From contig NZ_JAPWKF010000004.1 in NCBI RefSeq assembly GCF_028283685.1, forward strand, positions 415,728-479,727: a stretch of DNA of 64,000 nucleotides, written 5' to 3'. Source of the DNA: Edaphobacter sp. (GTDB lineage: Bacteria; Acidobacteriota; Terriglobia; Terriglobales; Acidobacteriaceae). A program made the translations under genes and the position numbers. Of the stretch, positions 12,399-21,488 are shown piece after piece; position 1 is the first letter of the stretch; each line of letters starts with the position of its first letter. The notes below the pieces were generated by a model that did not search any database, was not told where the DNA came from, and was given only the letters and a program-made list of their open reading frames with translations.

Positions 12399-13019
12399 TC
12401 AGGAGACGGGCTCGAGGACGCGGGAGCCGGCGACTTCAGTAAAGGTCAGGTTCTCGGCGGCGCTGGCGGTGCGCTGCTTCCAGTCGAGGAAGAGCTTGCC
12501 GTAGCTGTCGGTGAGGCATGTATTCACGTCGATGCCGAGTTCGACCAGCATGCGGTCGATCCACGAGGTGGGCCCTTCAAGCTCGGCGTAGTTGCCGATG
12601 GGGGTTTCGTCGATGACCAGGTGCGGATGCGATCCGGTTGCGGGATCGAAGGCGGACCACTCGGTGCGGTACTTCTCGTAGGTAAAGACGGGCTGGTAGC
12701 CGAGCTGCTCGAAGACCAGGCCGAGGGCGACGGGGTCGGAGACGGTGGTCTCGGTCTCGATGCGGACTTTATAGCGCGAGGGGTGTTCGGGGTCTTCGGG
12801 CGCGGCGGTGCGCTTGTGCGTGAGCGTGTGCACCTCGCCATACTGGCGGATGCGCAGCAGCTGTTTCTGGGCACGAAGGTCGCGCGATGGCGTGTCGTAG
12901 AGGATGTTCGATTCGAAGGTGCGCGGCGTGTCGAGATGGAAGCCGAGCTGGGGGAGGAGGTCTTGAAGAGCGGCGGGATCGGAGAGGGGGAACTTAAGTT
13001 CGATCTCTGCGTTCTGCAT
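12399..13019 (-). CDS. CYTH-domain protein (class IV adenylate cyclase/thiamine-triphosphatase-like)
   Basis: The 206-residue protein opens with the CYTH signature ExExK (EIELKF, residues 5-10) and continues with the alternating charged strands of the triphosphate tunnel fold (LLRIRQYG, LTHKRT, RYKVRIETE, LVIDETPIG, YAELEGP). The family binds triphosphates with divalent metals. Members include CyaB-type adenylate cyclases, thiamine triphosphatases and tripolyphosphatases, and sequence alone does not separate these. The ATG at 13019 is chosen because the open frame continues upstream only as the antisense shadow of the divergent sua5-like gene. The two starts are 49 bases apart. Confidence 0.88.
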   Translation of the reverse strand: MQNAEIELKFPLSDPAALQDLLPQLGFHLDTPRTFESNILYDTPSRDLRAQKQLLRIRQYGEVHTLTHKRTAAPEDPEHPSRYKVRIETETTVSDPVALGLVFEQLGYQPVFTYEKYRTEWSAFDPATGSHPHLVIDETPIGNYAELEGPTSWIDRMLVELGIDVNTCLTDSYGKLFLDWKQRTASAAENLTFTEVAGSRVLEPVS

Positions 13020-13068
13020 GGGCTGAGTATAGGCCTGTTTTACGCTGCAGTAACGATAGGATTGAGAT

Positions 13069-14112
13069 ATGTCCGGTGGAAAAACGGAGCGTTTGAGCGG
13101 AACGGAGGGAGTGGCCCGCGCGGCGGAGATTCTTCGCAGCGGCGGCACGGTCGCCTTCCCGACTGAGACGGTGTATGGCCTGGGCGCGAATGCCCTTGAT
13201 TCCGAAGCAGTTGCGAAGATCTTTGCGGCCAAGGAGCGTCCCGGCTGGGACCCGGTGATCGCGCATGTCGCGGACCGGGAGATGGTTTCGCGCGTGGCGG
13301 AGGTTCCCGCTGCGGCGGAACTCCTGATGGAGAGATTCTGGCCCGGGCCGTTGACGCTGCTGCTGCCGCGAACGGTGGAGGTGCCGGATTCGGTGACGGC
13401 GGGACGGCCTCTGGTCGGCGTCCGCATGCCTCGGCATGAGATGGCGCTGGCGCTGATCCGCGAGGCCGGTGTGCCGTTGGCGGCTCCCAGCGCGAATCGC
13501 TTCGGCAGGACGAGCCCGACGACGGCGGAACATGTTCTTGAGGATCTGGATGGGCGCATCGATGCGATTCTGGATGGAGGACCGACGAGCGTTGGTGTCG
13601 AGTCGACTGTGATTGGGCCTTCTGAGGATGGTGAAGGCTGGGTGATGTATCGGCCGGGCGGCGTCTCGCTGGAGGAGCTGCAGGCTGTTGTGGGAGTGGG
13701 CAACGTCGATGTCTTCCGGCCGGCCGAGTTTGTACGGCCGCCGGAGAGCCTGCCTTCGCCGGGCGTCGGGATCAGGCACTATGCGCCGCGGGCACGGCTG
13801 GTGCTGGTGTTTGAGCCGTCGCGGAAGAAGGTCGCTGCGCGGTTGAGTCTTGTGGAGACCATCGGGGCCCTGACAGAGCAGACCGATGAGATCGGCGTGA
13901 TGCTGCCGGAGGGATGGGAGGCGTCGCGCGCGGCGTTGGTCTATCGCTGGGGCGCATGGGGCGATGCCGAGGCGCTGGCGCGGCGGTTGTTTGCCGGACT
14001 GCGCGAGCTGGATGAGCGCGGCGCGAAGGTGATTATCTGTCCGGTGCCGGAGATGGATGGTATCGGTGAAGCGATGCGTGATCGGCTGCGGAAGGCGGCG
14101 CGGGAGAAGTAA
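13069..14112 (+). CDS. L-threonylcarbamoyladenylate synthase (Sua5/YwlC type)
   Basis: This enzyme makes threonylcarbamoyl-AMP from threonine, bicarbonate and ATP, the first step of the universal tRNA t6A37 modification. The 347-residue length fits the two-domain Sua5 type. A YrdC-like domain (about residues 10-205) has the typical PTETVYGLGANA segment, the PGP-type strand (WPGPLTLLLPR), GVRMP and APSANRFG. A linker containing SPGVGIRHYAPRA leads to a C-terminal Sua5 domain. An AGGA lies shortly before the ATG. It is divergent from the CYTH gene. Confidence 0.93.
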   Translation: MSGGKTERLSGTEGVARAAEILRSGGTVAFPTETVYGLGANALDSEAVAKIFAAKERPGWDPVIAHVADREMVSRVAEVPAAAELLMERFWPGPLTLLLPRTVEVPDSVTAGRPLVGVRMPRHEMALALIREAGVPLAAPSANRFGRTSPTTAEHVLEDLDGRIDAILDGGPTSVGVESTVIGPSEDGEGWVMYRPGGVSLEELQAVVGVGNVDVFRPAEFVRPPESLPSPGVGIRHYAPRARLVLVFEPSRKKVAARLSLVETIGALTEQTDEIGVMLPEGWEASRAALVYRWGAWGDAEALARRLFAGLRELDERGAKVIICPVPEMDGIGEAMRDRLRKAAREK

Positions 14113-14118
14113 CGTCGG

Positions 14119-14601
14119 TCAGGTCGTCGCGGGTTCGGTTGCGGCGGTCTGTGTATGAATTCCGGACACACTTGCCAGATTTTTACGCATGGTCGCGAGG
14201 CGGGTGCGGCCGGCTTCGGAGCCTTCGATCAGATGCTGGATGCTGATCATCCACTCGGGCAGATTCATCTGCCTGCGGAATTCGGCGAGGTAGGGCTGAA
14301 TCTTGGCGTACTGAAAGTACATCTCCTGGCAGGTGTCGTAGACCAGCCTGGATTCGAGCGCTCCGCTGGCCACGAACGCTGCGACCATGTCCCAGTAGCC
14401 GTAGACCTGGAGGACGAAGGCTCCGTTTTTGCCTCCGTTGGTGACGATGCTGAAGAGCTCGTCGGCGGAGGCTGGCAGGAAGTCGCCGCCGATGTAGGAG
14501 CGGGCCTCACGCATGGTGGATTCGCGGCGCAGATCGTAGAGCTTCAGGATCAGTTCGGCCTGCCGGATGGAGAGATCGGAGATGGGACGTTCGTTCAGCA
14601 T
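14119..14601 (-). CDS. Conserved-looking hypothetical protein downstream of holB
   Basis: This 160-residue protein is soluble, with no signal peptide or membrane helix. It is mostly helical, with a central patch NGGKNGAFVLQVYGYWDM and a run rich in Tyr, Gln and Met. I do not recognise a family with confidence. The ATG at 14601 has GAGG 7-8 bases upstream; an ATG at 14625 lacks one. It begins just after the holB stop and probably shares its transcript. It converges on the sua5-like gene with 6 bases between the stops. Confidence 0.7.
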   Translation of the reverse strand: MLNERPISDLSIRQAELILKLYDLRRESTMREARSYIGGDFLPASADELFSIVTNGGKNGAFVLQVYGYWDMVAAFVASGALESRLVYDTCQEMYFQYAKIQPYLAEFRRQMNLPEWMISIQHLIEGSEAGRTRLATMRKNLASVSGIHTQTAATEPATT

Positions 14602-14636
14602 GGACGGCCTCGTGACGACCATCATAGTCGCAGGGG

Positions 14637-15788
14637 CTAGCGGGAGGAGGTCATGAGCTGTCCTGCGAAGGCGTCGAGCGAGAGGGAGCGGAGCAGGTTG
14701 CGTCGCATACCGCTCCAGACCTGGTCGATGGCGCGGCTGGTCTGTTCGATCCACTGGAAGCTGACGGCCTGGGACATGCGCTCGAGATCGGCGCGGATGT
14801 CGGTGTTGCGGACGAGCTCCGGGGTGCCGGATTGCAGCAGGAGAAGGTCTTCGAGCAGCAGGGAGAGGGTGCGCAGCAGCTGGGTGGTCTTCTGCTGGCC
14901 TTCGGCTCCGGCGCGGTAGGTCTCGGTCATCTTGAAGAGCGCGGTGTGGTCGGGTTCGGCGATGGCCTGGCGGAGGAGAAGGAGAGCGTCGCCGCGGGCG
15001 GAGATGTAGCCGGTGAGATCGAAGTTGAGTGCCTTGCCTGCGGCGCCCTGCGCGAGGCGGGCGATCAGCGTGCGTTGTTTGGCGGGCACGTCACTGCGGC
15101 GGTCGGCGAGCAGCATTTCAATCTCTTCGACGGGCAAGGCGCCGAGGCGGACGATGGCGCAGCGCGAGCGGATGGTGGGCAGCAGCTCGCCGGGGTTTTC
15201 GGAGAGCAGGATGATGTGGACCGTTGGCGGCGGCTCTTCGAGGACCTTGAGCAGCGAATTGGCGGCTTCCTTCATGAAGCTGGAGGCGGTGATGATGAAG
15301 ATCTTCTTTGGCGCCTCGGCGGGAAGGTAGTTGGAGGACTGGATGAGGGTGCGGACCTGGCCGAGCTTGATGAGCAGCTGCGGCGGGTCGGGCGGAATGA
15401 TGAGGACGTCGGGGTGCGGCTGGACGAGGACGCGGGTCTCTTTCTTGTCGGTCTCGCGGAGGTCGTCGCGGGCGGCGACGGCCTTGTCGATGGCATCGTC
15501 GAGGTCGGTGGCCTGGGCGATGCGGGTGCAGTTGCGGCAGACGCCGCAGAAGTTGGCCAGAGACTGTCCGTTGGACCAGAGATCGCGGGGCTGACGCTCG
15601 CACTCGACGGCCATGGCCAGCATGAGGGCGAGGGTGTACTTTCCGGCACCGGAAGGGCCGGAGAGGATCAGCGAGTGGGGAAGGCGTCCGTGGGCGATGG
15701 AGGTGCGGAGATGCTCGACTGCGGCGGAGTTGCCGAGGAAGTCATTGAAGGTCGCCGGTGCAGTTGCGGTCTGTTCGATCTCGGCCAT
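14637..15788 (-). CDS. holB: DNA polymerase III delta' subunit
   Basis: HolB is the delta' subunit of the sliding-clamp loader. The 383-residue AAA+ protein has a P-loop (GPSGAGKYTL, near residues 46-55), the zinc-module cysteines (C...CGVCRNC), the NSLLKVLEEPP segment and the SRC motif (IRSRCAIV), whose Arg acts in trans on neighbouring subunits. The ATG at 15788 is preceded by GGAGG at good spacing. A longer open frame to 15860 lacks such a site. Confidence 0.93.
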   Translation of the reverse strand: MAEIEQTATAPATFNDFLGNSAAVEHLRTSIAHGRLPHSLILSGPSGAGKYTLALMLAMAVECERQPRDLWSNGQSLANFCGVCRNCTRIAQATDLDDAIDKAVAARDDLRETDKKETRVLVQPHPDVLIIPPDPPQLLIKLGQVRTLIQSSNYLPAEAPKKIFIITASSFMKEAANSLLKVLEEPPPTVHIILLSENPGELLPTIRSRCAIVRLGALPVEEIEMLLADRRSDVPAKQRTLIARLAQGAAGKALNFDLTGYISARGDALLLLRQAIAEPDHTALFKMTETYRAGAEGQQKTTQLLRTLSLLLEDLLLLQSGTPELVRNTDIRADLERMSQAVSFQWIEQTSRAIDQVWSGMRRNLLRSLSLDAFAGQLMTSSR

Positions 15789-16081
15789 GGCTTGCCCTCC
15801 CTCTCCCGGTGATTTTACGCAAAGTCTTCGGAAGAAAGGGGATATTGGCGCGGTGCCCAAAGTTATCCGTTGCGGATGGCTCCTGTCCGAAGAAAGCCCA
15901 ATTTCATTTTAGAGGATCGCACAGGGCAGATCGGCACTTTCTGCGCGAGCGGGCGGGGCGCCGGAAGTGCCGGTGTACGAGGGATTAGTTGTTGGGAACC
16001 GGATTTTGCGGGCGGGAGGGTGTGTTGACATGACTCGGAGGTGGGATGGTGGCGGGGAGCGGGGCAGGACAGGATGAGGCG

Positions 16082-16516
16082 ATGCGATTTCTTCGGCCCC
16101 GTCTTCGGTCCCTGATGCTGCTGCCTGCCATGCTCTGCCTGTGCTCGGCCGGGTCATGGGGCGTGGTGAGCACGTCGTGGCAGCAGCCGGAGGTGCGCCG
16201 CGTGGTTCCGGGAAAGATGACGCTGGGGAAGATGGCGTTGAGCAGGGCTCACAGGCGAGTGCACAGAGGAGATGGCGATATCTCCGAGAGCCTGCGGGAG
16301 GATGTCGCCCGGCATCCGAAGGACTTCGTGATCTTTCCGTCGCGCATGGCGGCGGGGCATTTTCTGCGCGAGCACGTCTCGGAGACGACCCGGGAGACAG
16401 AGCCGCGGATGATTCGCAGCGGAGTGGTGGGTTACTGGCAGGGAAAGACGGTGGTGGTGGTGCCGACGATTTCGAGCATGCTGGATGCGGATGATCCTTC
16501 ACGGGACAGGAACTAG
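16082..16516 (+). CDS. Hypothetical protein with signal peptide
   Basis: A 144-residue open frame begins with a plausible signal peptide (Arg-rich MRFLRPRLRS, then a Leu-rich core ending near LCSAGS). The mature part is basic and ends with a beta-rich stretch (VVGYWQGKTVVVVPTISS). AGGA lies about 7 bases before the ATG. Overlapping frames on both strands are open too, as is common at this GC content. This frame is preferred because of its signal peptide and ribosome-binding site. No family was recognised. Confidence 0.45.
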   Translation: MRFLRPRLRSLMLLPAMLCLCSAGSWGVVSTSWQQPEVRRVVPGKMTLGKMALSRAHRRVHRGDGDISESLREDVARHPKDFVIFPSRMAAGHFLREHVSETTRETEPRMIRSGVVGYWQGKTVVVVPTISSMLDADDPSRDRN

Positions 16517-16627
16517 CGCAGACAGGAATTAGCAGGACAGGAGCCGTGGCGCTGCGGCGTTTTTCTTCTCAGATCAGAGAAATGATTCGAGCCGTCTTCG
16601 ACTGCGCCGTTGCGTCACAATAGTGGG

Positions 16628-17023
16628 ATGGATTCGGTTCGTGCAGATAAGTGGCTGTGGGCGGCGCGGTTCTTCAAGACGCGGGCGCTGGCGTCGAAGG
16701 CGTGCGATTTGGGAAGGATTGACTGGCGCAAGGGCGAGATCGCGTGGCAACCGGTGAAGGCCTCGCGCGACGTGCATGCGGGGGAGATGCTGAAGATCCG
16801 CAACGCCGGCGGGGAGTTTGTGATTGAGGTGCTGGCGCTGAGCGAGGTGCGAGGATCGGCTTCGGTGGCGCAGACGCTGTATCGCGAGACGGATGAGAGC
16901 AAGGCGGCGCGCGCGGCGGTGGTCGAGGCGAAGAAGGCGATTCCGATCTACGAGAGCACGTGGGAGGCAGGTCGGCCTACGAAGCGGGATCGCCGGGTGA
17001 TCGATAAATTTCGCGGTCGTTGA
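16628..17023 (+). CDS. S4-domain RNA-binding protein (Hsp15-like)
   Basis: The 131-residue protein starts with an S4 RNA-binding domain (RADKWLWAARFFKTRALASKAC, near residues 4-25), followed by the beta-hairpin with DVHAGEMLKIR. This is the layout of Hsp15 (HslR), which binds 50S subunits carrying stalled nascent chains. The basic C-terminus (GRPTKRDRRVIDKFRGR) also matches that family. The ATG at 16628 gives the canonical start right before the S4 motif; an upstream in-frame ATG at 16610 is less likely. No operon partner is visible. Confidence 0.88.
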   Translation: MDSVRADKWLWAARFFKTRALASKACDLGRIDWRKGEIAWQPVKASRDVHAGEMLKIRNAGGEFVIEVLALSEVRGSASVAQTLYRETDESKAARAAVVEAKKAIPIYESTWEAGRPTKRDRRVIDKFRGR

Positions 17024-17348
17024 GGAATGTGGCGGCTCGATGGGTGGACGGACAGACGTGGTCGGAAAACAGGTCCGTCCACGGCGCTTTCGTTCCTTCG
17101 GCACGCCCCAACAACTGGCGGCGGGGAGCCACTTCTTTCTCAAGGCTAGCAGCCACTTTCGTAACAAGATAATCAGCTGCGCTCGTTCAGCCGTGGTCAA
17201 ATCTGCGATCAGGCTGTTCTCGTTCTCAAAATGTTCGGGGAATGAGAACCTCTAAGAGCTTTCATTCAAGCAAATCGCTAGAGTGGATTTCCGGCTGTAT
17301 AGCAAAACGGAGAAGCCGGCACTTCGAGAAGCCGTCTATGATTCCTGG
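17024..17348. other. Intergenic region with a long-loop hairpin
   Basis: These 325 bases hold no convincing gene. A perfect 10-base inverted repeat (GTGGACGGAC at 17044-17053 and its complement at 17073-17082) with a 19-base loop lies just after the S4 gene and may act as its terminator. The rest is AT-richer and should carry the promoter of the lipoprotein-kinase operon, but no clear -35/-10 pair was found. Confidence 0.5.
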
Positions 17349-18320
17349 ATGAGCTGCAAGGCCTGGATTCCACCTGCAATCCTTTTGACTGCACTTGTGC
17401 TCATGGTTGGGTGCAGGCACAAGGATTTCGACAATGTTATCTATGCGATTCCGCGCGATGCGTCGGGGTCGTTGTACGTCATGGAGCATGCCGGCATGAC
17501 TCACGCGGCCGAGCGTGCGGGCATGAAGATCTATTGGAACGGCCCACGCGGCAGCGATGATACGGAGCAGGAGATTGAACTGGTGGAGCGCGCGATCGGG
17601 CAGCGTAATGCCGGCATCGTGCTTACACCGACGGCCGCATTCGCACTGGACACAGCAATCCAGCGCGCACTGACTGAAAAGATCCCAGTCGTCATCCTGG
17701 GGGCGCCGATCCCCTTTCCTCCCGACCCAAATCTCACGTTTGTGCTGACCGATCTGGATATGTCGGCACGGCTTACGGCAGAGCATCTATGCAACATGGG
17801 AGAGACCGTGGGCGAGGTGGCCGTGACCGGCATCGATCCTGTCACGCCGGGAAGCACGACGTTGGTGTCTTCGTTCGAGAAGCATCTTGCGCAGTGTGCT
17901 CCAGCTCTCCGTATCGTCAGCAAGGTGGGAGGAGCAGGGACAATTGGACAGGCGGAGATGACGACCGCGAAGATATTACGCGAGCATCCAAAGCTAGTTG
18001 CCCTCTTTGCTCTCAACAGCACGGGAACGATCGGCGGAGCTACGGCGCTGCGAAGTATGCATCGCGGCGGAGTGCATCTGGTTAGCACGGATTACACGCA
18101 GGAACAGTTGAACCTGTTGCGGCGGGGTATTGTCGATGGGTTGATTGTGTCCAATATGCGGGCGATGGGAGAGAGGGCCGTCGAAAATATTGCGGCGTTG
18201 CGGAGAGGTCAGCCGGCCCCAGCAGTCTCTGTCTTCGAGCCAGTATTGATTACACAAAAGAACATGGATAGTGAGCCGATAAAAACTCTACTGAAGATGG
18301 ACTGGAGAGCCTTGCCATGA
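17349..18320 (+). CDS. Periplasmic sugar-binding lipoprotein (LacI/ribose-binding-like)
   Basis: The 323-residue protein has a lipoprotein signal peptide with lipobox LMVGC (Cys near residue 21) and a type I periplasmic binding fold of the ribose-binding/LacI-sensor class. Visible segments are RNAGIVLTPTAAFALD, IPVVILGAP and VSTDYTQEQLNLLRRGIVDG. There are no ABC transporter genes beside it. Instead it overlaps the following histidine kinase gene by 4 bases (ATGA), so it most likely presents a sugar-like ligand to that kinase. The ATG at 17349 is chosen over an upstream GTG at 17283 because it gives a proper signal peptide. Ligand unknown. Confidence 0.85.
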   Translation: MSCKAWIPPAILLTALVLMVGCRHKDFDNVIYAIPRDASGSLYVMEHAGMTHAAERAGMKIYWNGPRGSDDTEQEIELVERAIGQRNAGIVLTPTAAFALDTAIQRALTEKIPVVILGAPIPFPPDPNLTFVLTDLDMSARLTAEHLCNMGETVGEVAVTGIDPVTPGSTTLVSSFEKHLAQCAPALRIVSKVGGAGTIGQAEMTTAKILREHPKLVALFALNSTGTIGGATALRSMHRGGVHLVSTDYTQEQLNLLRRGIVDGLIVSNMRAMGERAVENIAALRRGQPAPAVSVFEPVLITQKNMDSEPIKTLLKMDWRALP

Positions 18321-20452
18321 AGAAGCATCTCGTGGCGGGGGCGCTGGTGGTGTTTGTCGGTGCGGCTTTTATTGTTTTCGCCTGGCTCCGCTATCAACGC
18401 GTCAAGCTGCCATACAAAGATCGTTTCACGCAGCATCAGGGGGCGGAGTGGTCTGCGATGGGCGGCAACTGGCAGATTGCAGGCGACTCGGTGGTGAATC
18501 GTTCCGACGAACACGGGGCCAAGCTCGTCACTGGCGATGCGAGGTGGAAAGACATCGTCCTGGATGCGGATCTGAAGCTGATTGGTCACGCGGGAGACGT
18601 TGGATTAATCGTCCGCGTCAATGACGCAGAGCCGGGCGTCGATTCTTATAGTGGCTACTATGTCGGTCTGCGCTCGGGCGATCAGGCGCTCGTGATGGGA
18701 AGGGCCGATCACGGGTGGATGGAGGGGACACCGACAGAGGTGGCTGGCGGTGTCAATGCGGCGAAGTGGTATCACCTGCGCGTGGTGGCGCAGGGATGTT
18801 TCATTGGTGCGCGAGCGACCGATTCGGCGACAGGGCACGATACCTGGAGCCTGATGGAGGAGAAAAGCTGCGTGAGGCAAGGCAAGATCGGTCTTCGTTC
18901 CATGGCAACCGGCGGCGCGTGGCGGAACATCGAGGTGCATCAGGCGCGACCGGCTGATCTCGCAGCCATTCGCGAGCATGTCAGCCAGATACAGACACCG
19001 AAGTTCCACTTTCGTGAAGCAGATCTCTCCTATATTGATGCGGTGATGCGACGCGACAGCTCTGAATTAGAACCGACGGACATCCATGTCAATGACACAC
19101 AGTCCCCTGTAACGATTGAAGCGATCAAGATGCAGGGAAGCGGAACGCAGAATGCTACGGTCATCCGCGGTTTTGTCACCCTCTTATCGCCTTTGTACGT
19201 GCAGGATGCGACAGGCGGTATTGCTGTGATCTCTCCTGTTGCGAATGCGCTGAATATGGGAGACGAGGTTGAGATCAACGGGCAGGTCGAAAATATCAGC
19301 GAGCGTGTAAGTCTTATTCCTGACAGTATCCGACTCACAGGAGATCGTACTCTCCTGCCTCCCGCTTCGGTGACGTCGACACAAGCGGCGGAGGTTCCTT
19401 TTGACGGAAAGCTGACGGAGCTGCGCGCGCGGTTGTTGAGCAAGAGAGTGGAAGCGAACGATCGCGTGACTTTGCTGCTGGAGGACTCGGCGCAGACCTT
19501 CCGCGCGGAGAGCCCACGCGGGCTCTCCGATGAGCAATTCGACAAACTCGTTCCAGGAAGCGAACTCCGCATCCGCGGTGTATGTCGCGTGGGGCCGTGG
19601 CAGGGCAAGGAGGGTGGGGCGTTTGCTATTTTGATGCGATCCATGGAGGATGCTGAGGTGATTAACGGGCCTCCGTGGTGGTCGACTCGTCAGCTGGCGC
19701 GATATATCACTCTCCTGGCGTTGCTGATTGGATTGGGAGTCTACATCTACCTGAGGGTGCAGCGTTCCAAGATGCTGGCGATCCTGCACGAGCGGGAGCG
19801 GCTCGCTCACCAGATGCACGATACCCTGGCACAGAGCTTTGCCGGGGTAGGCTTCCATCTACAGGGCGTGCGCAACTCTGCGCGTACCGGCGCAATGACG
19901 ATGCCGACCATTGTGGACAAGCTAACCCTCGCCTGCGATCTCGTCACCAGGACACACCGGGAGGCGAGTGCGGAGATCGCAGCGTTACACCCGGGGGCAG
20001 AGGACGGTGCGGATCTGCTCACGCTTCTGGAGCGAAGCGCCTACGCGATGATGGAAGGGAATCAGTTGCCGGTACGGCTTTCTCGCGAAGGAAACGCGCA
20101 TGATGTCTCCCTTGTAGTTCGTGATGCGCTCTTTCATATCGGTCGCGAAGCGATCGCAAATATTCTTCGTCACGCCGATGCAAGCGAGATTGCGATGCAT
20201 GTTCGCTATGACTATCGCATGGTGACGCTGGAGATATGGGATGACGGCCAAGGATTCAACTATGCAGCGAACGCCAATGGTTTCGGCTTCCGCGGCATGA
20301 GGCGGCGAGCCGTGAGTATCGGGGCACAACTCGCCGTGATATCAACGGAGAGGAAGGGGAGCTGTATCCGGGTGCGAGCTCCTTATACGACTCAGCGGAC
20401 GCTTTGGCAGAAGATCCGGTTGCGATATAGCAGCGGATCGAAGGCCGTTTAG
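18317..20452 (+). CDS. NarL-type sensor histidine kinase with large LamG/OB-like periplasmic sensor
   Basis: The 711-residue kinase has one membrane helix near residues 5-24, a periplasmic part of about 430 residues and a second helix near 460-478. The first half of the sensor (about 32-210) resembles the concanavalin-like fold of DUF1080/LamG proteins. The second half (about 270-445) looks like an OB-type beta domain (VIRGFVTLLSPLYVQDATGG, GDEVEINGQV). The cytoplasmic part has a HisKA_3 motif with phospho-acceptor His near residue 501 (LAHQMHDTLAQSF) and an ATPase domain with NILRHA, DDGQGF and GFGFRGM boxes. It overlaps the sugar-binding lipoprotein gene and faces the LuxR-type regulator. 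Domain names for the sensor are inferred from sequence feel, not from a search. Confidence 0.9.
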   Translation: MKKHLVAGALVVFVGAAFIVFAWLRYQRVKLPYKDRFTQHQGAEWSAMGGNWQIAGDSVVNRSDEHGAKLVTGDARWKDIVLDADLKLIGHAGDVGLIVRVNDAEPGVDSYSGYYVGLRSGDQALVMGRADHGWMEGTPTEVAGGVNAAKWYHLRVVAQGCFIGARATDSATGHDTWSLMEEKSCVRQGKIGLRSMATGGAWRNIEVHQARPADLAAIREHVSQIQTPKFHFREADLSYIDAVMRRDSSELEPTDIHVNDTQSPVTIEAIKMQGSGTQNATVIRGFVTLLSPLYVQDATGGIAVISPVANALNMGDEVEINGQVENISERVSLIPDSIRLTGDRTLLPPASVTSTQAAEVPFDGKLTELRARLLSKRVEANDRVTLLLEDSAQTFRAESPRGLSDEQFDKLVPGSELRIRGVCRVGPWQGKEGGAFAILMRSMEDAEVINGPPWWSTRQLARYITLLALLIGLGVYIYLRVQRSKMLAILHERERLAHQMHDTLAQSFAGVGFHLQGVRNSARTGAMTMPTIVDKLTLACDLVTRTHREASAEIAALHPGAEDGADLLTLLERSAYAMMEGNQLPVRLSREGNAHDVSLVVRDALFHIGREAIANILRHADASEIAMHVRYDYRMVTLEIWDDGQGFNYAANANGFGFRGMRRRAVSIGAQLAVISTERKGSCIRVRAPYTTQRTLWQKIRLRYSSGSKAV

Positions 20453-20453
20453 C

Positions 20454-21092
20454 CTAATTCTGTTCGAGCCGCACGAGGCCCCGCTTGATTGCAACCGCGG
20501 TAGCTTCGGTGCGATCGCGTGTGCCGAGTTTCTCCAACAGATTAATGACGTGATTGCGGGCGGTGAACTCGCTGATGTATAGCAGGTCGGCGATCTCTCG
20601 ATTCTTCATGCCTTGAGCGACGAGCTGAAGTATCTCTCGTTCGCGCACGCTGAGCTCGATGCGTGCAACACGCTCTGCAAGCTGTTGCGCGATGTGTGGA
20701 GGAATGGAACGGCCCCCCTCGTGGACAGTGCGAATCGCGGTGACGACATGCTCCATGCTCGCCGTCTTTAAGATGTAGGCCATCGCACCAGCTTTGACCG
20801 CACTAAAGACGTCTTCATCGGAGTGATAGTTCGTCAGCACTGCGCAACGAAGCTCCGGATGAACCTGGTGCAGACGTCGAATCATCTCTTCGCCGTTCAT
20901 CTCCGCCATCCGAAGGTCCGTCAGAACAACATCCACATCCACGGGAGAGACCTTCTCGATGACCTCCAGTGGCGAGGCCGATGTCCCGACCACCGCGATG
21001 TCGGGTACGCTCTCAAGCATTGTTTTCAGCCCCATGCGCACGACCTGATGATCGTCGACGACGAAGACGCGAATTGGGGTGGAGGCAGGCAT
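20454..21092 (-). CDS. NarL/LuxR-family response regulator
   Basis: This 212-residue regulator has a receiver domain (residues about 6-125; acidic pocket DDH, phospho-acceptor in LTDLRMAEMNG, and the Thr and Lys positions in LTNY and LKTAS). A LuxR-type DNA-binding domain follows (about 148-205, LSVREREILQLVAQGMKNREIA). It is convergent with the kinase gene, with a single base between the stops, so it is almost surely the partner although transcribed separately. Its start faces the TonB-receptor promoter across 396 bases, which makes the receptor-sulfatase genes its likely targets. Confidence 0.94.
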   Translation of the reverse strand: MPASTPIRVFVVDDHQVVRMGLKTMLESVPDIAVVGTSASPLEVIEKVSPVDVDVVLTDLRMAEMNGEEMIRRLHQVHPELRCAVLTNYHSDEDVFSAVKAGAMAYILKTASMEHVVTAIRTVHEGGRSIPPHIAQQLAERVARIELSVREREILQLVAQGMKNREIADLLYISEFTARNHVINLLEKLGTRDRTEATAVAIKRGLVRLEQN

Positions 21093-21325
21093 CGTTCTGG
21101 AGGAATCATTCTAAAACGTTGCGATCCTGTTTGGTGGCCTATTCGAGCCGTAATTTTGACAGACCAGGTTGCTTCGATTACGTTGAGGGAAGTGCTGACC
21201 AACCACATCACAACTTGTCGCCAGTGTCCTCTTCGGAGTGACGCCGCTTGTTGTGTTGGTTGTTGTCTGTAACACGCGAACACACTCACTCATCTTCCCC
21301 GGAGACGCTGGTTCGGTCTGACCAT

Positions 21326-21394
21326 AGTGCTACAGCACTGCCTGTTTTTGGTGTTGCCAATCTATTGACCGAATTTCTCAAACATTACTAGGAT
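21326..21394 (+). promoter_or_regulatory. Candidate promoter and palindromic activator site of the receptor-sulfatase operon
   Basis: The region between the response regulator and the receptor (21093-21488) holds no gene. It contains TTGACC at 21365-21370 and TAGGAT at 21389-21394 with an 18-base spacer, a good sigma70-type match. About 30 bases upstream of the -35 lies the palindrome AGTGCT-AC-AGCACT (21326-21339), a typical position for a LuxR-type activator dimer. This is inference from layout only. Confidence 0.5.
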
Positions 21395-21488
21395 TGTCGC
21401 GCTTCCAAAAGTGCACAAAGTGTTTGTTCCGAGGCCATCCTGCACCACCTTGGCATTTTTCGATTCATCGCAAGTTTTGAGGCTCGAC

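Noticed and set aside
13020..13703. N-terminal extension of the CYTH frame
   Set aside because: It is antisense to the sua5-like gene, and the CYTH signature begins right after the ATG at 13019.
15909..16502. 197-residue minus-strand open frame
   Set aside because: Pro/Ser/Arg-rich without any structure-like pattern; the opposite frame has a signal peptide and ribosome-binding site.
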